Counted from the first letter of the stretch, positions 11,125 to 22,543 are shown. The stretch is 64,000 bases of DNA from Lepidostoma basale (GCA_022606425.2 JAHDVF020000185.1:124001-188000); one strand, 5' to 3'. A program made the numbers and translations. Notes: generated by a model not told the origin, from the letters alone.

Positions 11125-11700
11125 AACTACCCCAACACGCCGTCTCTCCGAAGGCGTAAGCAGGAAAAATGGACTGCTACACTTTTCTTTCCTGACATAT
11201 TTCTCTCGCGTCCTCAACATCAGAACCAATCTGCCTCTAGTGACACCGGTAGGAAGAGCAATTAGTTTGCAGAACGCAGTGTCCTCGGAGATCGACGCCT
11301 TTCATATTAGTGAAGGTACGTTCAGGGGACCAATACTCTCGACTTTAGAAAGTATCTTGTCTTCCTAATGTCGAACCACCTCTAATGCGTTCCTGTAATT
11401 ATGTTGTATGTAAATAATATTTTACCTGTATTCAATAGATGCCTTACACATCTATGCTGTTTGTAATGTATTTTGAGTAAATAATGATTTGATTTAATTT
11501 GAACATTCATACATCGTTTCACGCACGCATGTCGATTTCTCTGACTCCTCACGTGGCCGACATTTAATATTTGATTTATTTAATCGTGCCACGTTTTCCT
11601 CGGTCTTCCTCTATTTCTAGTTCCATTTACATCGTTAACATTCATAACTTCTATACATAAGGGTCGGTACAAGAACACCGTTGTGCACTGCCATTTTAAC
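11125..11700 (-). pseudogene. LINE F1 copy, interrupted by F9
   Basis: The 3' end (11128-11220, minus) and the remainder (11502-11700, minus) are collinear F1. The second part contains the complement of GRPRKTWHDQ and NVNDVNG-type coding and the GVLVPTLMYR region. The copy is split by an F9 insertion at 11221-11501. Confidence 0.8.
11221..11501 (+). mobile_element. 5'-truncated LINE F9 insertion (281 bp)
   Basis: It is flanked by AACAT on both sides (11216-11220, 11502-11506). It encodes RTNLPLVTPVGRAI then FHISEGTFRGPILSTL to a stop near 11368, followed by a 3' UTR ending TTGATTTAATTTG. It matches F9 at 57240-57720. The short target duplication and 5' truncation fit target-primed reverse transcription. 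Confidence 0.85.
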
Positions 11701-11796
11701 TTTTAAATATGTATTTATCGATAATTAGATACCCAATTAAAATATACGTAAGTAATTTGAAAAGCTTACGTAAATTGTTTTACCGTCACTTTAATT

Positions 11797-11852
11797 GTTT
11801 TTAAAACCGACCGGTTTCGCTCTCGCCGGTGCTTCGTCAGGGTTATAAAAAC
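11797..11852 (-). ncRNA. Hammerhead ribozyme, type I-like, well-paired stem I
   Basis: Minus strand: CUGACGA (11834-11840), extra A, a GC-rich stem II hairpin (11819-11832, only partly paired), GAAAC (11814-11818), CG, GUC (11809-11811). Stem I pairs GUUUUUAUAACC (complement of 11841-11852) with GGUUUUAAAAAC (complement of 11797-11808) at 11 of 12 positions. Core boxes and the GUC triplet are intact. The predicted cleavage lies just 3' of the complement of 11809. Confidence 0.8.
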
Positions 11853-11859
11853 AAACATA

Positions 11860-12396
11860 AAAAAGTACTCTAGTGTTATAAATTATTTTTAATAATGCCG
11901 TAGAATTCCACCGTGTTAAAGCCTTAAGTTTATCAAAAATAAAATGAAATTAACTATTCAATAAGGTCTCTGATGGACATAAATAATATGTAGTTTCTTG
12001 TTCAAATACGTATTTGGCTCTAGTATTCCATCGGGGGTGAATAGAACCGAATGGCACGGGGTAAAATAAAGGCCCGAGGCTGAACCAAATAGGAACTTCC
12101 CGGAAAATCTGGGGACAGAGAGGGAAAAATTACTCCAACTTTGGAAGAAATATTTTCCCCGCGGTGTTTTATTTTGCCAATTAATGGTTGGAGAAAACGC
12201 GCCATTTTTTATCATCATTCCGAGAATAGTGTTCGCCATTTGGCAAATTGTATTTTTATGCGAACGTCCACTATGAACACATATTACAGAAAAATGTATA
12301 TTTTCACAAGTCTGCTAAAAAAATATATGTATGGCGAACCAAAAATATTTTATTGTATTTAGATATTTGTGATATTTATTCGCCATTTAAACAAAT
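11860..12396. other. Unassigned stretch
   Basis: The start (11905-11935) has the block AATTCCACCGTGTTAAAGCC seen in HHR family E. The rest is AT-rich, and the small antiparallel frames at 11958-12362 are not convincing. Confidence 0.4.
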
Positions 12397-12409
12397 ACTG
12401 CAACATTCT

Positions 12410-12799
12410 TACTTTTGAGAGAAGGGTGCTGCGCAGAATTCTGGGACCTGTGAATGATGGTGAAGGCTGGAGATTACGGTATAATGACGAGCTGTACCAT
12501 ATTTACAAAGCTCCCAGTCTCTTCACACATGTCAGACTGAATATACTGAGATGGGGCGGTCACGTGCAGAGGATGCCGTCATCGCGAACCCCAAAAAGAT
12601 TGCTGGAGTGGTGCCCGGGTGGTAGAATACTAATTGGACGACCAAGGCTGCGATGGGAGGATGAAGTTGGGAGAGATGGGGCAAGATTGTTACGAGTGTC
12701 AGATTGGAGGGTCGAAGCGGAGGACAGGAGGAGTTGGAGGCGAAGAATACTGGAGGCTAAGGCTCGATATGGGCTGTAGGGCCATCGAAGAAGAAGAAG
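12410..12799 (+). mobile_element. LINE F4 insertion with 13-bp target duplication
   Basis: ACTGCAACATTCT occurs on both sides (12397-12409, 12800-12812). One open frame reads ERRVLRRILGPVNDGEGWRL, NDELYHIYKAPS, LRWGGHVQRMPSSRTPKR, GRPRLRWEDEVGRD, RRILEAKARYGL and a stop, then a GAA-repeat tail. It is the cleanest F4 3' end here, but 5'-truncated and without an RT domain. Confidence 0.9.
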
Positions 12800-12827
12800 A
12801 CTGCAACATTCTATACAACAACAAAGC

Positions 12828-12900
12828 ATCACGCCGTTTCTCCGAAAGGGTAGGCAGAGAGAATGAACCCGTCACACACTACTCTATCATGTCACATCAT
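12828..12900 (-). pseudogene. LINE F1 3'-end fragment
   Basis: The complement of the conserved F1 terminus (CATCACGCCGTTTCTCCGAA...GGTAGGCAG) is present, about 70 bases long, with no further coding. Confidence 0.7.
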
Positions 12901-12967
12901 AATAATACAAATGAAAACAAGTATTTTCTAGGAGTGTTGTTATATTTTACGGGAATAAAATGTTTTC

Positions 12968-13216
12968 TCTTTGCCGTCCACGGTCTCTAAGTCAGAAGAA
13001 TTCTTGTCCATTTTTCGTCTGAGCTCCTGGCTACGTGACCTGCCCATTGTCATTTTAGAGTCGCCACCCGGTGAATGATGTCAATGACCTTTGTTTTTCT
13101 CTCACCGTATCATTTCTGACTCGTTCTCTTAGGCATATTCCTAACATGGCTGTTTCCACTGGTTTGGGTCACTCGTAGTTTCTCGACTGCTGACTTGGAG
13201 ACCGTGGACGGCAAAG
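12968..13216. repeat. Inverted repeat with 28-bp arms
   Basis: CTTTGCCGTCCACGGTCTCT near 12968 is the reverse complement of AGAGACCGTGGACGGCAAAG-type sequence ending near 13216. The right arm lies in the F6 remnant, so the left arm is probably an inverted scrap of the same LINE. Confidence 0.6.
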
Positions 13217-13368
13217 AGAAGTGCAAACCCGGGTGGAAGGATGATCTAAACAGACATGTCGGAATTACCTGGATGCAGTCTGCACAAGACAGAGTGACTA
13301 GAGGAGGCCTTTGTCTAGGAGTAGACGGGAATAGGCTGAGGAAGAAGAAGAAGAAGAAAATGTACGGC
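13195..13368 (+). pseudogene. LINE family F6 3' end
   Basis: The plus-strand frame reads GKEKCKPGWKDDLNRHVGI, WMQSAQDRVT and ends in a GAAGAAGAAG tail. The DDL...W...AQDR pattern is the usual C-terminus of several insect LINEs. Related scraps are at 20640-20865 and 28720-28795. Confidence 0.65.
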
Positions 13369-13381
13369 CTTGATAAGAACT

Positions 13382-13520
13382 TTGATGATGTCTTAGCAAG
13401 GCGAAACATGTCATTCCCATAAAATACAGTAAATGTTATATAAAACGGACATTTTCATTCTTATTAATTACTAATATGGAGTTCTACAACATTTTTCAAG
13501 AAGCAATAAATATTAACTAA
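13382..13520 (+). ncRNA. HHR family D: hammerhead-like core and downstream body
   Basis: UUGAUGA (13382-13388, so C3 is U), extra U, stem II GUCUU/AAGGC with loop AGC, GAAAC (13403-13407), AU, GUC (13410-13412). The next 105 bases (ATTCCCATAAAATA, CATTTTCATTCTTATTAATT, ATGGAGTTCTACAACA, AGAAGCAATAAA) are the family D body also seen at 25955-26165, 49551-49790 and 59524-59730. Confidence 0.65.
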
Positions 13521-13562
13521 CTAACTAACCATCACGCCGTCTCCCCGAAAGGGTAGGCGGTC
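13517..13562 (-). pseudogene. LINE F1 3'-end scrap
   Basis: The complement of the GTTA tail and the F1 terminus only (AACTAACTAACCATCACGCC). It abuts the HHR family D body. Confidence 0.7.
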
Positions 13563-13569
13563 TATTAAA

Positions 13570-15660
13570 GGCGGTCTATTTTACATAATGACATTCTCCG
13601 ATGAAATGTCTGAGAAGCTTTCGAACGGGGAAGGATTTGCTTATATATATATATATATATGCGCTTACATGTTTTATTTGTATATTTAAACATATGTAAA
13701 ATATCATTTTGTATTAGGAAACAACTTTTAATTCTTAAAAAAATAACCTTAGAATATATAATATTCTTATTTAATGATAAATCACTGATATCAATGTGAT
13801 TGCATTCACTCACGAATTTTGTACACGAAGTCATTTTCGATATTTAGATACTCAAAATGATTGTAAAAAAATAAAATGGGTTTGTTTACATGATTCGTTG
13901 ATAAAATAAATTTAAAAAACGCAGACACGTCAAAAAACGTGCCACACAATTTATTTAAAAAAATTACAAATACATAATTTATAAGCATATATAGATTATT
14001 CAAATTTATACTAACAAGTTCATAAGTAAGCAAAAAATGAACTGTGCCACCGTATAAAAGCAGATAAAATTATAGCGCATTATAAATGCACAAAAAATGT
14101 AATTTACTGTCGATTAGTAGCATTTACAAATGAAATCAAGGTGAAAATATGCAACACGAATTCGATAACCTTTAGCCTATATTTTACCAATTGTATATCT
14201 GTTGTAACGACCCATTAATAAACTGTACATTTACATAATAAAAATTTAGTTTCTAAATGCACTTCCTTCAGTCAAAAACCCACACACAACCTACACGACA
14301 GGTTTATTTACTTCATTCCTACTCTCGAACCGAGATTTCCCTTTAAACAATAATCTCGGCAATAAATCAGGATAAAAATCATTCAATGACACAAATATGA
14401 ATAATTGATACTCTATTTATAATAAGGTATGTATATATATTTATCCAGTGATGTAAACAGTGTAAAGACGCTCGGTTGAAGCTACCGGTGCGTACCTTTA
14501 CTACTAGATAACCGTACCTTACGCATTTGCACATGGCAATTAGAAAATCTTTTAACGACCAAACTACACGTCGTTTTGATGTTAAAATAAGCAGAATGGA
14601 TACTTAAAGCATACCTTAATTTATTGTTGATGTATCCCTTGAAGGTGGACGAACTTATAGTCTTTTATTTATCAAAATTAAAACCAAAGTACACAGATAA
14701 CACTACACCCGGACACGACCGAACTCCCGTTTGCCAGTTTACAAGTATCCCATTCGCGACAGGCAGCGCCAGTTGACAGCCACTCCCAGCGCAGCTGTAA
14801 GAAAATGGCGGTGCGCCGGCTAGTTGTCAAACTACTAACGCCATCTAGTATGTATCTTCAGTCTACTCGACCATGTGAAACAGCTACAGCTTCGAACAAA
14901 TATGTTATATTACAGGAATCTTCTTGAAAAGTATTAAACAGCGGTTAAAAGCATACATTTTAACGCATATTATTAAATAATACTATGTATGCATAATAGC
15001 TTTAGTAATGCAAGTAGATTTTTAGTGAAAGAAATAATATTTTTGGATGAGGCTCCACTTTATACGTAATTCATCACAGTTCACTTGTAGCTAGGACTTG
15101 AAATTATTTCACTTCAACATATATAGATGGCGGTATTTAAAAAAAATTAAATTGAATGATTGTATATTTTCGATTTCGATATATTTTTAACCGATTTCAG
15201 CATTGAATAAATCTATAAACGATTTTATTAACACTTCGATTGCTAATATTATTTAAAATTTCCTCCAATTATCCGCATTCCGCTTATTGAATATTTTGAT
15301 GATATCTGAATAATTTAGGATTCAAAACTTTCAATTACATTAAAAAAAACTAATTAGTATCCTTTGACCTAAACAAACATTCAGAAATAGCAAAATCTTG
15401 CGCGAGTAGAAATTGATAAAAGATTTCTATATTGAAACCAAAATTAAATGTATGTTCACAAATATTATTGCTTTTCTAAAAAGCATTTTTAAGTGGTTTT
15501 AAACATTGTCCACAGATGGCAGTATTTTCGTAAGCTTCAAGAAAAAATTAACAGAGCGAATTAAAAAATGTAATAATGTATTTAAACAAATAAACATTAT
15601 TAAAATTTTCGAGTATTTGTAAACGTTGCAGCGTAAATATTTAAAATTAACATGTTTTGC
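13570..15660. other. Unassigned AT-rich stretch
   Basis: A TA microsatellite lies at about 13643-13661. A modest GC-rich patch at 14700-14840 (CGGTGCGCCGGCTAGTTG) could be an old regulatory or exon region, but no coding or promoter evidence supports it. Frames at 13565-14033 are chance-like. Confidence 0.4.
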
Positions 15661-15669
15661 TTACAACTA

Positions 15670-15725
15670 AAGGATGAAGATGGCAGCGAGCTGCTGAAAC
15701 CCGTTTAAGCTAGAACAAGTGTAAT
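15670..15725 (+). repeat. Hammerhead-like remnant, family H3
   Basis: The plus strand has GAAGAUGGCAGCGAGCUGC then GAAAC, CC and GUU. The same block recurs at 21465-21500, 27995-28035 and, on the minus strand, 38205-38275 and 58155-58205. Box I (CUGANGA) is not intact in any of them, so they may be dead hammerheads. Confidence 0.4.
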
Positions 15726-16237
15726 AAAACTTAGTAATGGTATAAATATTAAAAAAAAAGATTATTTACAGCTATAGGTCTTTGTAATTTTACTTGCAGT
15801 TGGTATTCAAGGACGTTTGCCATCTTGAGTTACGTATAATCAATATATTTTTTTGTGCATATATATCTATTCTTTCTTTTAACTCGGAGCGATTAGTTGT
15901 AAGTGTGCGATATCAAATGATTTACAAAGTTATTTTTACCAAATATAACAATTATAGAGTATACCTACAGAAATCTCGTTCATCATAAAAAATTCTTTGT
16001 GTCATGTTTGTAATTAAAACTTTAATTTATAAATGCTTTTATTTTATTTTCTAATAACGGTGTAGTCTTCTTAACTGTAATATCTTATATCGATTATTTC
16101 CATATTTTTTATATCAATTCAATTAAACGAACAAAATTGATTTACCTATTGTTTCTTGAACATTGATGTAAAACTGCAATTAAATATTAAATATTAATGA
16201 TCATTTAATGATATATAAATAATAATATTAGTTACTA

Positions 16238-16572
16238 AGTGTGCGCGGGAGATGTCAATTGGTGGCGATGAGGTTCTGCCTACCCATTCGGAGTGACGGC
16301 GTGATGGTTAGATATGATCAGTTCAGTTTTCTAGAAGTTTGGTTATGCCCTTCGCAGGGTTAACATTTGATAATATCTATTGTGATATTATGAAATATAT
16401 AAATAATGATGATAAAATTAAAAAAATGTAAAAAATATTTTTTAAATGTATATACACAAACATCAGTGGGTTCCAATTAAGTATACATTTTAACAGATTT
16501 CAAAAAATTATAATGATTATTTATAATAAACTTCTACCATGAAATTTCTATAGGCATCTCCCGCGCGCACTT
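16238..16572. repeat. Element P with inverted ends, containing F1 and HHR scraps
   Basis: AAGTGTGCGCGGGAGATG at 16238 is mirrored by CATCTCCCGCGCGCACTT at about 16552-16572. Inside are an F1 plus-strand 3' end (16266-16312, CTGCCTACCCATTCGG...GGCGTGATGG) and a decayed HHR family D arm (16320-16380). The left end is also found at 49078. Confidence 0.55.
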
Positions 16573-16579
16573 CGATTGT

Positions 16580-17830
16580 TAAACATCCACAAAATAAATC
16601 TAAAACAAATGATATAAAATACAATGATATAAAATAAAATAACAAAATAATAATAATTTAACACAAAATGTTCTTTTTAGATGGTGCACATATTGTCTAT
16701 TTAATTTATGTTCCACGAATCCAAAGCACATAATCTAATAACACATAATGTTTTTTTTTCGATGTTGCACATGTTGACATGGACGATCCGGACTTTTGTG
16801 TTTATTTAATTTATGTTACACGTATCCACCGTTTTTTAAGTTAGCTGTAATTAGGCACTTAACCAGCAAGAACTTTAAAATAATATTGAAAAAATTATTC
16901 AAATTGTCATTGGAACAAATGAAAATTTTATTTTTACACCTGTCAAAATTCTTTATAAAAACGATAAAACTAATATAATTTTAACAGCAAAACAGTACAA
17001 ACGTATTACGTGTCACACTTAACTATTATAAAGTGCGGCAACAGTTAAATTGACCAAAACAATTTATTTATACACGAAATATTTCCAAATTTGCAGGAGC
17101 ACCGCACCACATGAACCAAACCAAATTTTCAAAAATTTAATAATTAACTAATAAATATTAATTTAAACAAAACACGTGAGTCTTACACGAGAAATTATGA
17201 GAAATGTTTAATAATAAGTATACAAACGTAATTAATTTATGACTTATTTGAAACACAATATTTTCCCACTTAATAACACACTTAACAGACATGTGCTGTT
17301 TGGGGTTCTTATTATTCTTCCCTCTACAGATTCAATACAATAAATCGTCACTATTAATATATGTCAAGTGGTATAGTTAACTCTAGAGTAAGGGGTAATT
17401 ATTTATAGGAATGTTTGAGAAATGTGAACATATCAAAAATTGGGCTTATAGTTGTTTTTTATTTTTTTTTCCAATATTTTTAAAATATTTTATTTTATCA
17501 AAATCAAACAAGATGTTATAAGTTATATTTATATTTTAAACGTGTAAGCTTTCAAAAGCTTTTTCTTATGGAAAAGAGAAGAACTAAAGTTTTTATTTTT
17601 TTTTCAATTTATAAAAAAGCTTGAAATATTACTCTTATAAAATAAAATAACATTTCCAGAAAACGGACGGATCATTAATTCTAAAAAACAAATGTTGACA
17701 TGTTTTTATTTATTTATATAAGTTAAAAGCATCTAATACACCGAGCCACACAAATTCTTTGTATGAAGAAGTTAAATAACTATAATAGAAATCTCGTCAA
17801 CGTTTAAAAGAATTGCAATCGATACGTAAA
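16580..17830. other. Unassigned AT-rich stretch
   Basis: Very AT-rich with homopolymer runs. No repeat partner in the window and no credible coding. Confidence 0.4.
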
Positions 17831-17839
17831 TATCTGATG

Positions 17840-18213
17840 GCCATTTCGAAGGTTCTACAGCTCATATCGAGCCTTGTTCTCCATCAGTTCTCGACTCCAA
17901 GCACTTCTGTCACCTGCTGCGGCCTTCCAGTATCTCATTTGCAGTAGCTGTGGAGGGTACTACCTTATCCCATATTCCCATCGTAGTATAAGCCTACTGA
18001 CCCTTATCCTTCCATCCGGATGTTCTTCAAACATTTTCTTTGGTGTCCGAGACGACGGCATTGGTATACTCCACATGTCCAGCCCATCTTGACCTACTAG
18101 TCTAGCATGTAAAGAGAGTTTGGGTTATTATATATGTTATACAGCTCCTCATTACACCTCTTTCTCCAGATTCCACCATCGTTCAATGACCCCAGGATTT
18201 TCCATTACACCCT
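17840..18213 (-). pseudogene. LINE F4 3' copy
   Basis: Minus-strand F4: the complement of the RYGL end, the LRW...D region and, near 18170-18213, the NDGE/ILGP/RRVL region all align with 12410-12799, with many breaks. The left end is cut by the hAT-like repeat starting at 18214. Confidence 0.75.
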
Positions 18214-18520
18214 TCTCTCCAGTGGCGTGCCTAAGGTCAACTAGTAAGGCAATCCCGTCTGACTATTTTTGTGTTGTAATGTAAGTAGAGGGTCACGATA
18301 ATGTATTTTTCTGGATTAAAAAGCTTTATCTTTCGAAATTAATTTCGTGAATCAATTGATTTTAAATCCCATTTTAGGCGCATTTTATCTCTATACAAAA
18401 AATATATTTCTGCGTCATCAAACTCATGTTCTCGTATAATATAATAATTTATTTACAAATACAAGAAGACATATAATTAGTAGAAATGAAGTTCGTGACA
18501 CATAGAATAGTAACATACTT
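18214..18520. mobile_element. hAT-like element M, truncated copy
   Basis: It starts CAGTGGCGTGCCTAAGGTCA and matches 54980-55430 over about 300 bases (GGGTCACGATAATGTATTTT, TAGGCGCATTTTATCTC). The right part is missing. It inserted into the F4 copy on its left. Confidence 0.65.
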
Positions 18521-18529
18521 AAGAATTAG

Positions 18530-18630
18530 GGTGCCTGTCCACCGGAGCGGAGCTAGGTTGCGGAGCGATGAGCGAGGTAAAAATCCACCTATAGAATTGC
18601 ATAAAATCTCCGCTTCGAAAAGACCGGACG
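18530..18630. repeat. Possible MITE end
   Basis: GTGCCTGTCCACCGGAGCGG starts a GC-rich 90-base block that differs from its surroundings and looks like a terminal repeat. No partner end was found. Confidence 0.3.
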
Positions 18631-18631
18631 C

Positions 18632-18770
18632 AGTATTTGACCATTGTGTTTCGAGGTTTTAAATTAATGTTGTCATCACAGAAAAACCTTATAACCTTAA
18701 AGGCTGCACGAGATACTTCTATTCTATAATTGATTTCGGTTTCCAGGTCGAGATTGTTCGTTAGGATACT
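18632..18770 (-). pseudogene. LINE F2-like fragment
   Basis: The minus strand reads LETEINYRIEVSRAAFKVI then FFCDDNINLKPRNTMVK, matching the IEAARATF..SLFCNDNVNLKLRQRM block of F2 at 23820-23900. Confidence 0.65.
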
Positions 18771-18779
18771 AACACTTTT

Positions 18780-20105
18780 TTAAACATTAATTGTTCAAAT
18801 ATATAATGATGAATGGTGACATTAAAATCATTTATAAAAATGCAATTAATAATAATACTAATATTAAACTAATTTTATATATAGGTAATATAAAAATATA
18901 AAATTATCTGTGTTTATATGACATTGGGAAGCCGACAAATACTGTCTTCGCTTCACCCTTTTCTTTTTCACAAAGAATGATTGTTGTCAAGATGGGTAGA
19001 ATACCAACAAGTGCACACTCCTCTTTCTCCATTAATTAGTTCTTGTGTTGATTTATGACACAAAATACTGCTTGGTATTTGTTTTGGAACTGTCGTGAAC
19101 AAATGAACGCCGTGGTACATTTTTAAAAGTGGAATAAGGAATTTTTAAGAATGAAAAAAAAATCGAATAAATGAGATTTTTCTTACTATCTCTTTCCCTA
19201 ACTGTTCAATAAAATTATAATAAATAGTTAAAGTAAATGGTAATAACATTAAACTATTTTCGAATTGTGTAGGATTTAAAAAAAAATAATTTAAAAGTAA
19301 TATTTGTATTTTAATTGCTCAGAAAAACAATAAATAAAAATAAAAAATAGGTGCATTCCACGAGAGAGATTCAAGTTATTTTAACGTATTAAAATTTTTG
19401 TTTTAATATTTCCTGTATAATGTTTTTTGTATGCTGTATTTAATTTAATGAAAACACCGTTTTTACGGTTTTTTTTCTCGACACGTTTCGAGGCTAACAT
19501 AACATAGATTCATTTTGCAAGAAATTAAAACCTTTAATTAAATTCTACTGTTTGAATGTCTTAAATGTATCAAATGATATTTTTTCTCTATAAATAAACC
19601 ATTAAATATTACAAAATATTAGCACCAATAGCAGTTTAATAAAAAAATCATAAACTGTGACCATTATTACAGTAATGTTTTAAAGTTAAAGTAAATTCTA
19701 AATATCGGCAAAATAGTCGGCGAATGAATTGTTGGCGAGGGTTGGACGAAGGGTTGGGGCGGTTTAAACACGTGTCTTGAGGTCACGTGGCTTCCCCGCT
19801 CACCCCTACCGCTAACCAACCAAAAGGGTAGTACAGAAACCCCTGAATGTAATAACTTCACGAAATTGACGGATAATTACAATATTTTTAATTTACAAGA
19901 TTTAAAAAAAAAGAGAAAATGTATGTTCAAAACGAAAATGAAGCAAAAAACTGTTTTTTGGTGTTTACGTAAGCTACAGTTGGAAAACAATAAATTAAAA
20001 CCACATTACATTTCAAACGAAGGGAATAAAAGAATCGAGTGTTTATTTTCGACGGATAACTTTTTTAAATTTGCTTGGATTTAAATAAGTTATCCTTCGA
20101 AAATA
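18780..20105. other. Unassigned stretch with one hammerhead-like scrap
   Basis: At 19478-19510 the minus strand has GCCUCGAAACGUGUCGAG, the 3' half of HHR family E without an intact box I. The remainder is AT-rich, with a small GC-rich patch at 19735-19830. Confidence 0.4.
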
Positions 20106-20111
20106 AACATA

Positions 20112-20565
20112 TATATGGAAGCGAAGCATAGAACTGGCAAAAGAAGGATGAAAGTAGAATAAATGCAGTAGAAATGAGATCTCTTAGACGAATGTGTGGA
20201 TACTCTGTGTATGATAGAGTGTCGAATGAAAATATAAGAAGTGAATGCGGTGCGAATGATGGTGTCATGAACAAAATAATGAAAGGATCACTAAGATGGT
20301 TTGGACATATGGAAAGAATGAATGAAGAAAGAATGGTAAAAAAATTATATGTTAATGATGTAAATGGAACCAGAAATAGAGGAAGACCGAGGAAAACGTG
20401 GCACGATCAAATAAATCAAATATTGAATGTCGGCCATGTGAGGAGTGCATGACACGATGTATGAATGTTGTGGAAGCGAGAGAAATATGTCAGGAAAGAA
20501 AAGTGTGGCAGTCCATTCTTTTTGCCTACCCCTTCGGGGAGACGGCGTGATGGTTAGTTAGTTAG
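20112..20565 (+). pseudogene. LINE F1 (RTE-like) 3' copy
   Basis: A plus-strand frame (20174-20452) reads MRSLRRMCGYSVYDRVSNEN, KGSLRWFGHMERMNEERMVK and RNRGRPRKTWHDQINQILNV. A small deletion after HVRS breaks the frame before the RRACMTRC block. The 3' end GACGGCGTGATGG carries four TTAG units. Confidence 0.85.
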
Positions 20566-20639
20566 TTAGTTAATTTATTTACGATGCATGGCATTTAATC
20601 AATAAAATAATTAAAAATATTTAAAAATGTCAGGATAAA

Positions 20640-20865
20640 CAGTAGCAATGGGTTGGACATACACCTAGACAGAGCAATACCAGATGAGCACCCAGAATAC
20701 TCCAATCGGACAAGAAACAGGAGTGTCGGGAGACCACCTAAATTATGGACTAATGACGTTACCCGAATAACTGGGAAAACTTGATTGCGTAAGGGACAAA
20801 ATAGGGACGAGTGGAGAGGCCTACATTCAACCGTAGAGAAAAGAAGACCGAAGAAGAAGATGAAG
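20640..20865 (+). pseudogene. LINE F6-like 3' fragment
   Basis: The plus strand reads GLDIHLDRAIPDEHPEYSNR, RSVGRPPKLWTNDVTRITGK, a stop, then NRDEWRGLHSTVEKR and a GAAGAAGAAGATGAAG tail. The RPPKLW.NDV...W pattern is a LINE C-terminus. Confidence 0.65.
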
Positions 20866-20869
20866 ATAA

Positions 20870-21991
20870 CCATTTGCATTTGTTTTATCATAGTTATTTT
20901 TCTGTAAAGGAGAAAAGAACATTATATCACGTTTTATAGGAAATAACTAGCATGGTATGAATAATGTGACCAGACTTCCCGTTTTACCCGTTTTCAGACA
21001 GCTTGTACCGGTGTCTCCTAAAAACAGTTTCGGTACGCCAAAATGTCCCATTTTCAAAAAGAAAGAAACTCGCAGTAGAATTTAAAAAAATATAAAAAAG
21101 AGCGCAAATAAGAATTCTGGCGGTAGAATCTAGTGCTAGTAGATGAAGACGTGGGCATGCGCAGTAAAATAATATAGTATTTTCATTGCGATTGCGAGTA
21201 ATATCTCAAAATGCATCTGACCATAGATATCTGAAGAGAAAACATACTTTTTGCTTTTCGATCTGACGTTAACATAGTTGAAGTAATTACAATTTCTTAA
21301 CAACAAGCCTTAGTTTCAAAAATGCCATTTTGGCAATTTTTTTAAGTTCAACTTACAAGGTATTTGATTATGCCATTTTAAAGCGAAATACGTCATTCCC
21401 AAAAAAATACAATAAAACTTCTAAAAAACAGACTTAATAAAAAAAAATATTGCTATTTGAAAGAAGATGGCAGCAAGCTACCGAAACCGGTCGAAGACAG
21501 TAAACATAGTGGATTTTAACTAAGTATACCTACACCTTAAAAAGATTTTTTACAATTATTTATTTTTATTTTCAATGTTTTCATTCATATTAAATGCTCA
21601 TAATTTAAAGTGATACACGAAACAAATACTGTTTTCTCTTTTATTTACGACTGCGTTCTGTTATTTTTCTGAGCCTGTTCTTGGGATGTAGATGTCCAAC
21701 TGTTTCGCCATCTTCTTGGAGGTTTTCCTGGAGGTCTTTTGTCTGTTGGTACTTTATTTGCCGCTTTACTAATCACTCTTTTAGAACACGCTCTCTCCAC
21801 ATAATTTTTCCAGTAATGACTTCTCAGTCTCCCCCTCTCTCTCCAACAGCTTCAAAATCGCAAATTTTCCCTAATTTGGAATTACTCACTTTATCTCGCC
21901 CTCCTGCAACGTGGATGTCCACTCCGGCGCTGCGACTAGACAGCCATATGACCCAAGATCGCATATTTGAAGACCCGACCCTAACTTCTGT
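20870..21991. other. Unassigned stretch with HHR and F7-like scraps
   Basis: 21465-21500 is an HHR family H3 remnant (CCGAAACCGGUCGAAG), and 21395-21440 carries family D body sequence (GCGAAATACGTCATTCCC). 21680-21960 may be an old antisense LINE (GGTCTTTTGTCTGTTGGTAC region) but I cannot place it. Confidence 0.4.
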
Positions 21992-22124
21992 CGACCTTCG
22001 TGGCAGAGTGGCAAGATCTACGACTGCCACACCGAAGGCCCAGGGTTCGATTCCCGGCGATGGCAGTGTAATTGTCACTGTCTTTGGTCCGGTGTAGAAT
22101 TTACGTGACAATAAAATGGCAATA
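21992..22124 (+). mobile_element. tRNA-derived SINE, copy 2, 5' half
   Basis: The tRNA-like head (21992-22066) has A box TGGCAGAGTGG (22001-22011) and exact B box GGTTCGATTCC (22044-22054). The body TCACTGTCTTTGGTCCGGTG and ACAATAAAATGGC follow. The element is interrupted at about 22124 and resumes at 22726. Confidence 0.85.
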
Positions 22125-22201
22125 AATTTCTTCTATATTCACCTTCACTTTGTGTTGTGGATTCATATTTGAATAAATATAGTTACACTTTGTATTACAA
22201 C

Positions 22202-22543
22202 TTCTTCTTCTTCTTCTCCGGCGCTACAACCCTCGGTGGGTCTTGGCCTCCTCCAAGAATCCATCCCGTCCTGTCTCTGGCCGCCACCTCCCAGTCTTGC
22301 TGCTCCAGGACCCGACAATCTGCCACGGCACCACTCGGCCTACCGATCCTTCTTCGCCCTGCTGGATTGTCATACAACACTCTTTTGGGGGGCTCCAGAT
22401 CTCCCATGCGATGAACGTGCCCTAGCCAGCGCAGTCTGTTTATCTTTATAAACTTGATCACGCTGACGTCCTGGTATAGATCATAGAGCTCTGTGTTGTT
22501 TCTCCTTCTCCACGTCTGACCATCCTTAATGGGTCCGAAGATT
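22202..22543 (-). mobile_element. LINE F4 insertion with 14-bp target duplication
   Basis: CTTTGTATTACAAC occurs on both sides (22188-22201, 22544-22557). The minus strand starts with a GAA-repeat tail and reads RLRWLGHVHRMGDLEPPKR, AGRRRIGRP, VLEQQDWEVAARDRTGW. It is 5'-truncated with no RT domain. Confidence 0.9.

Noticed and set aside
13110..13409. A minus-strand signal-peptide-like protein (poly-Phe)
   Set aside because: The Phe run is the antisense of the F6 GAA tail.
21992..22066. A tRNA gene on the plus strand
   Set aside because: Same reason: SINE body follows directly and the cloverleaf does not close.
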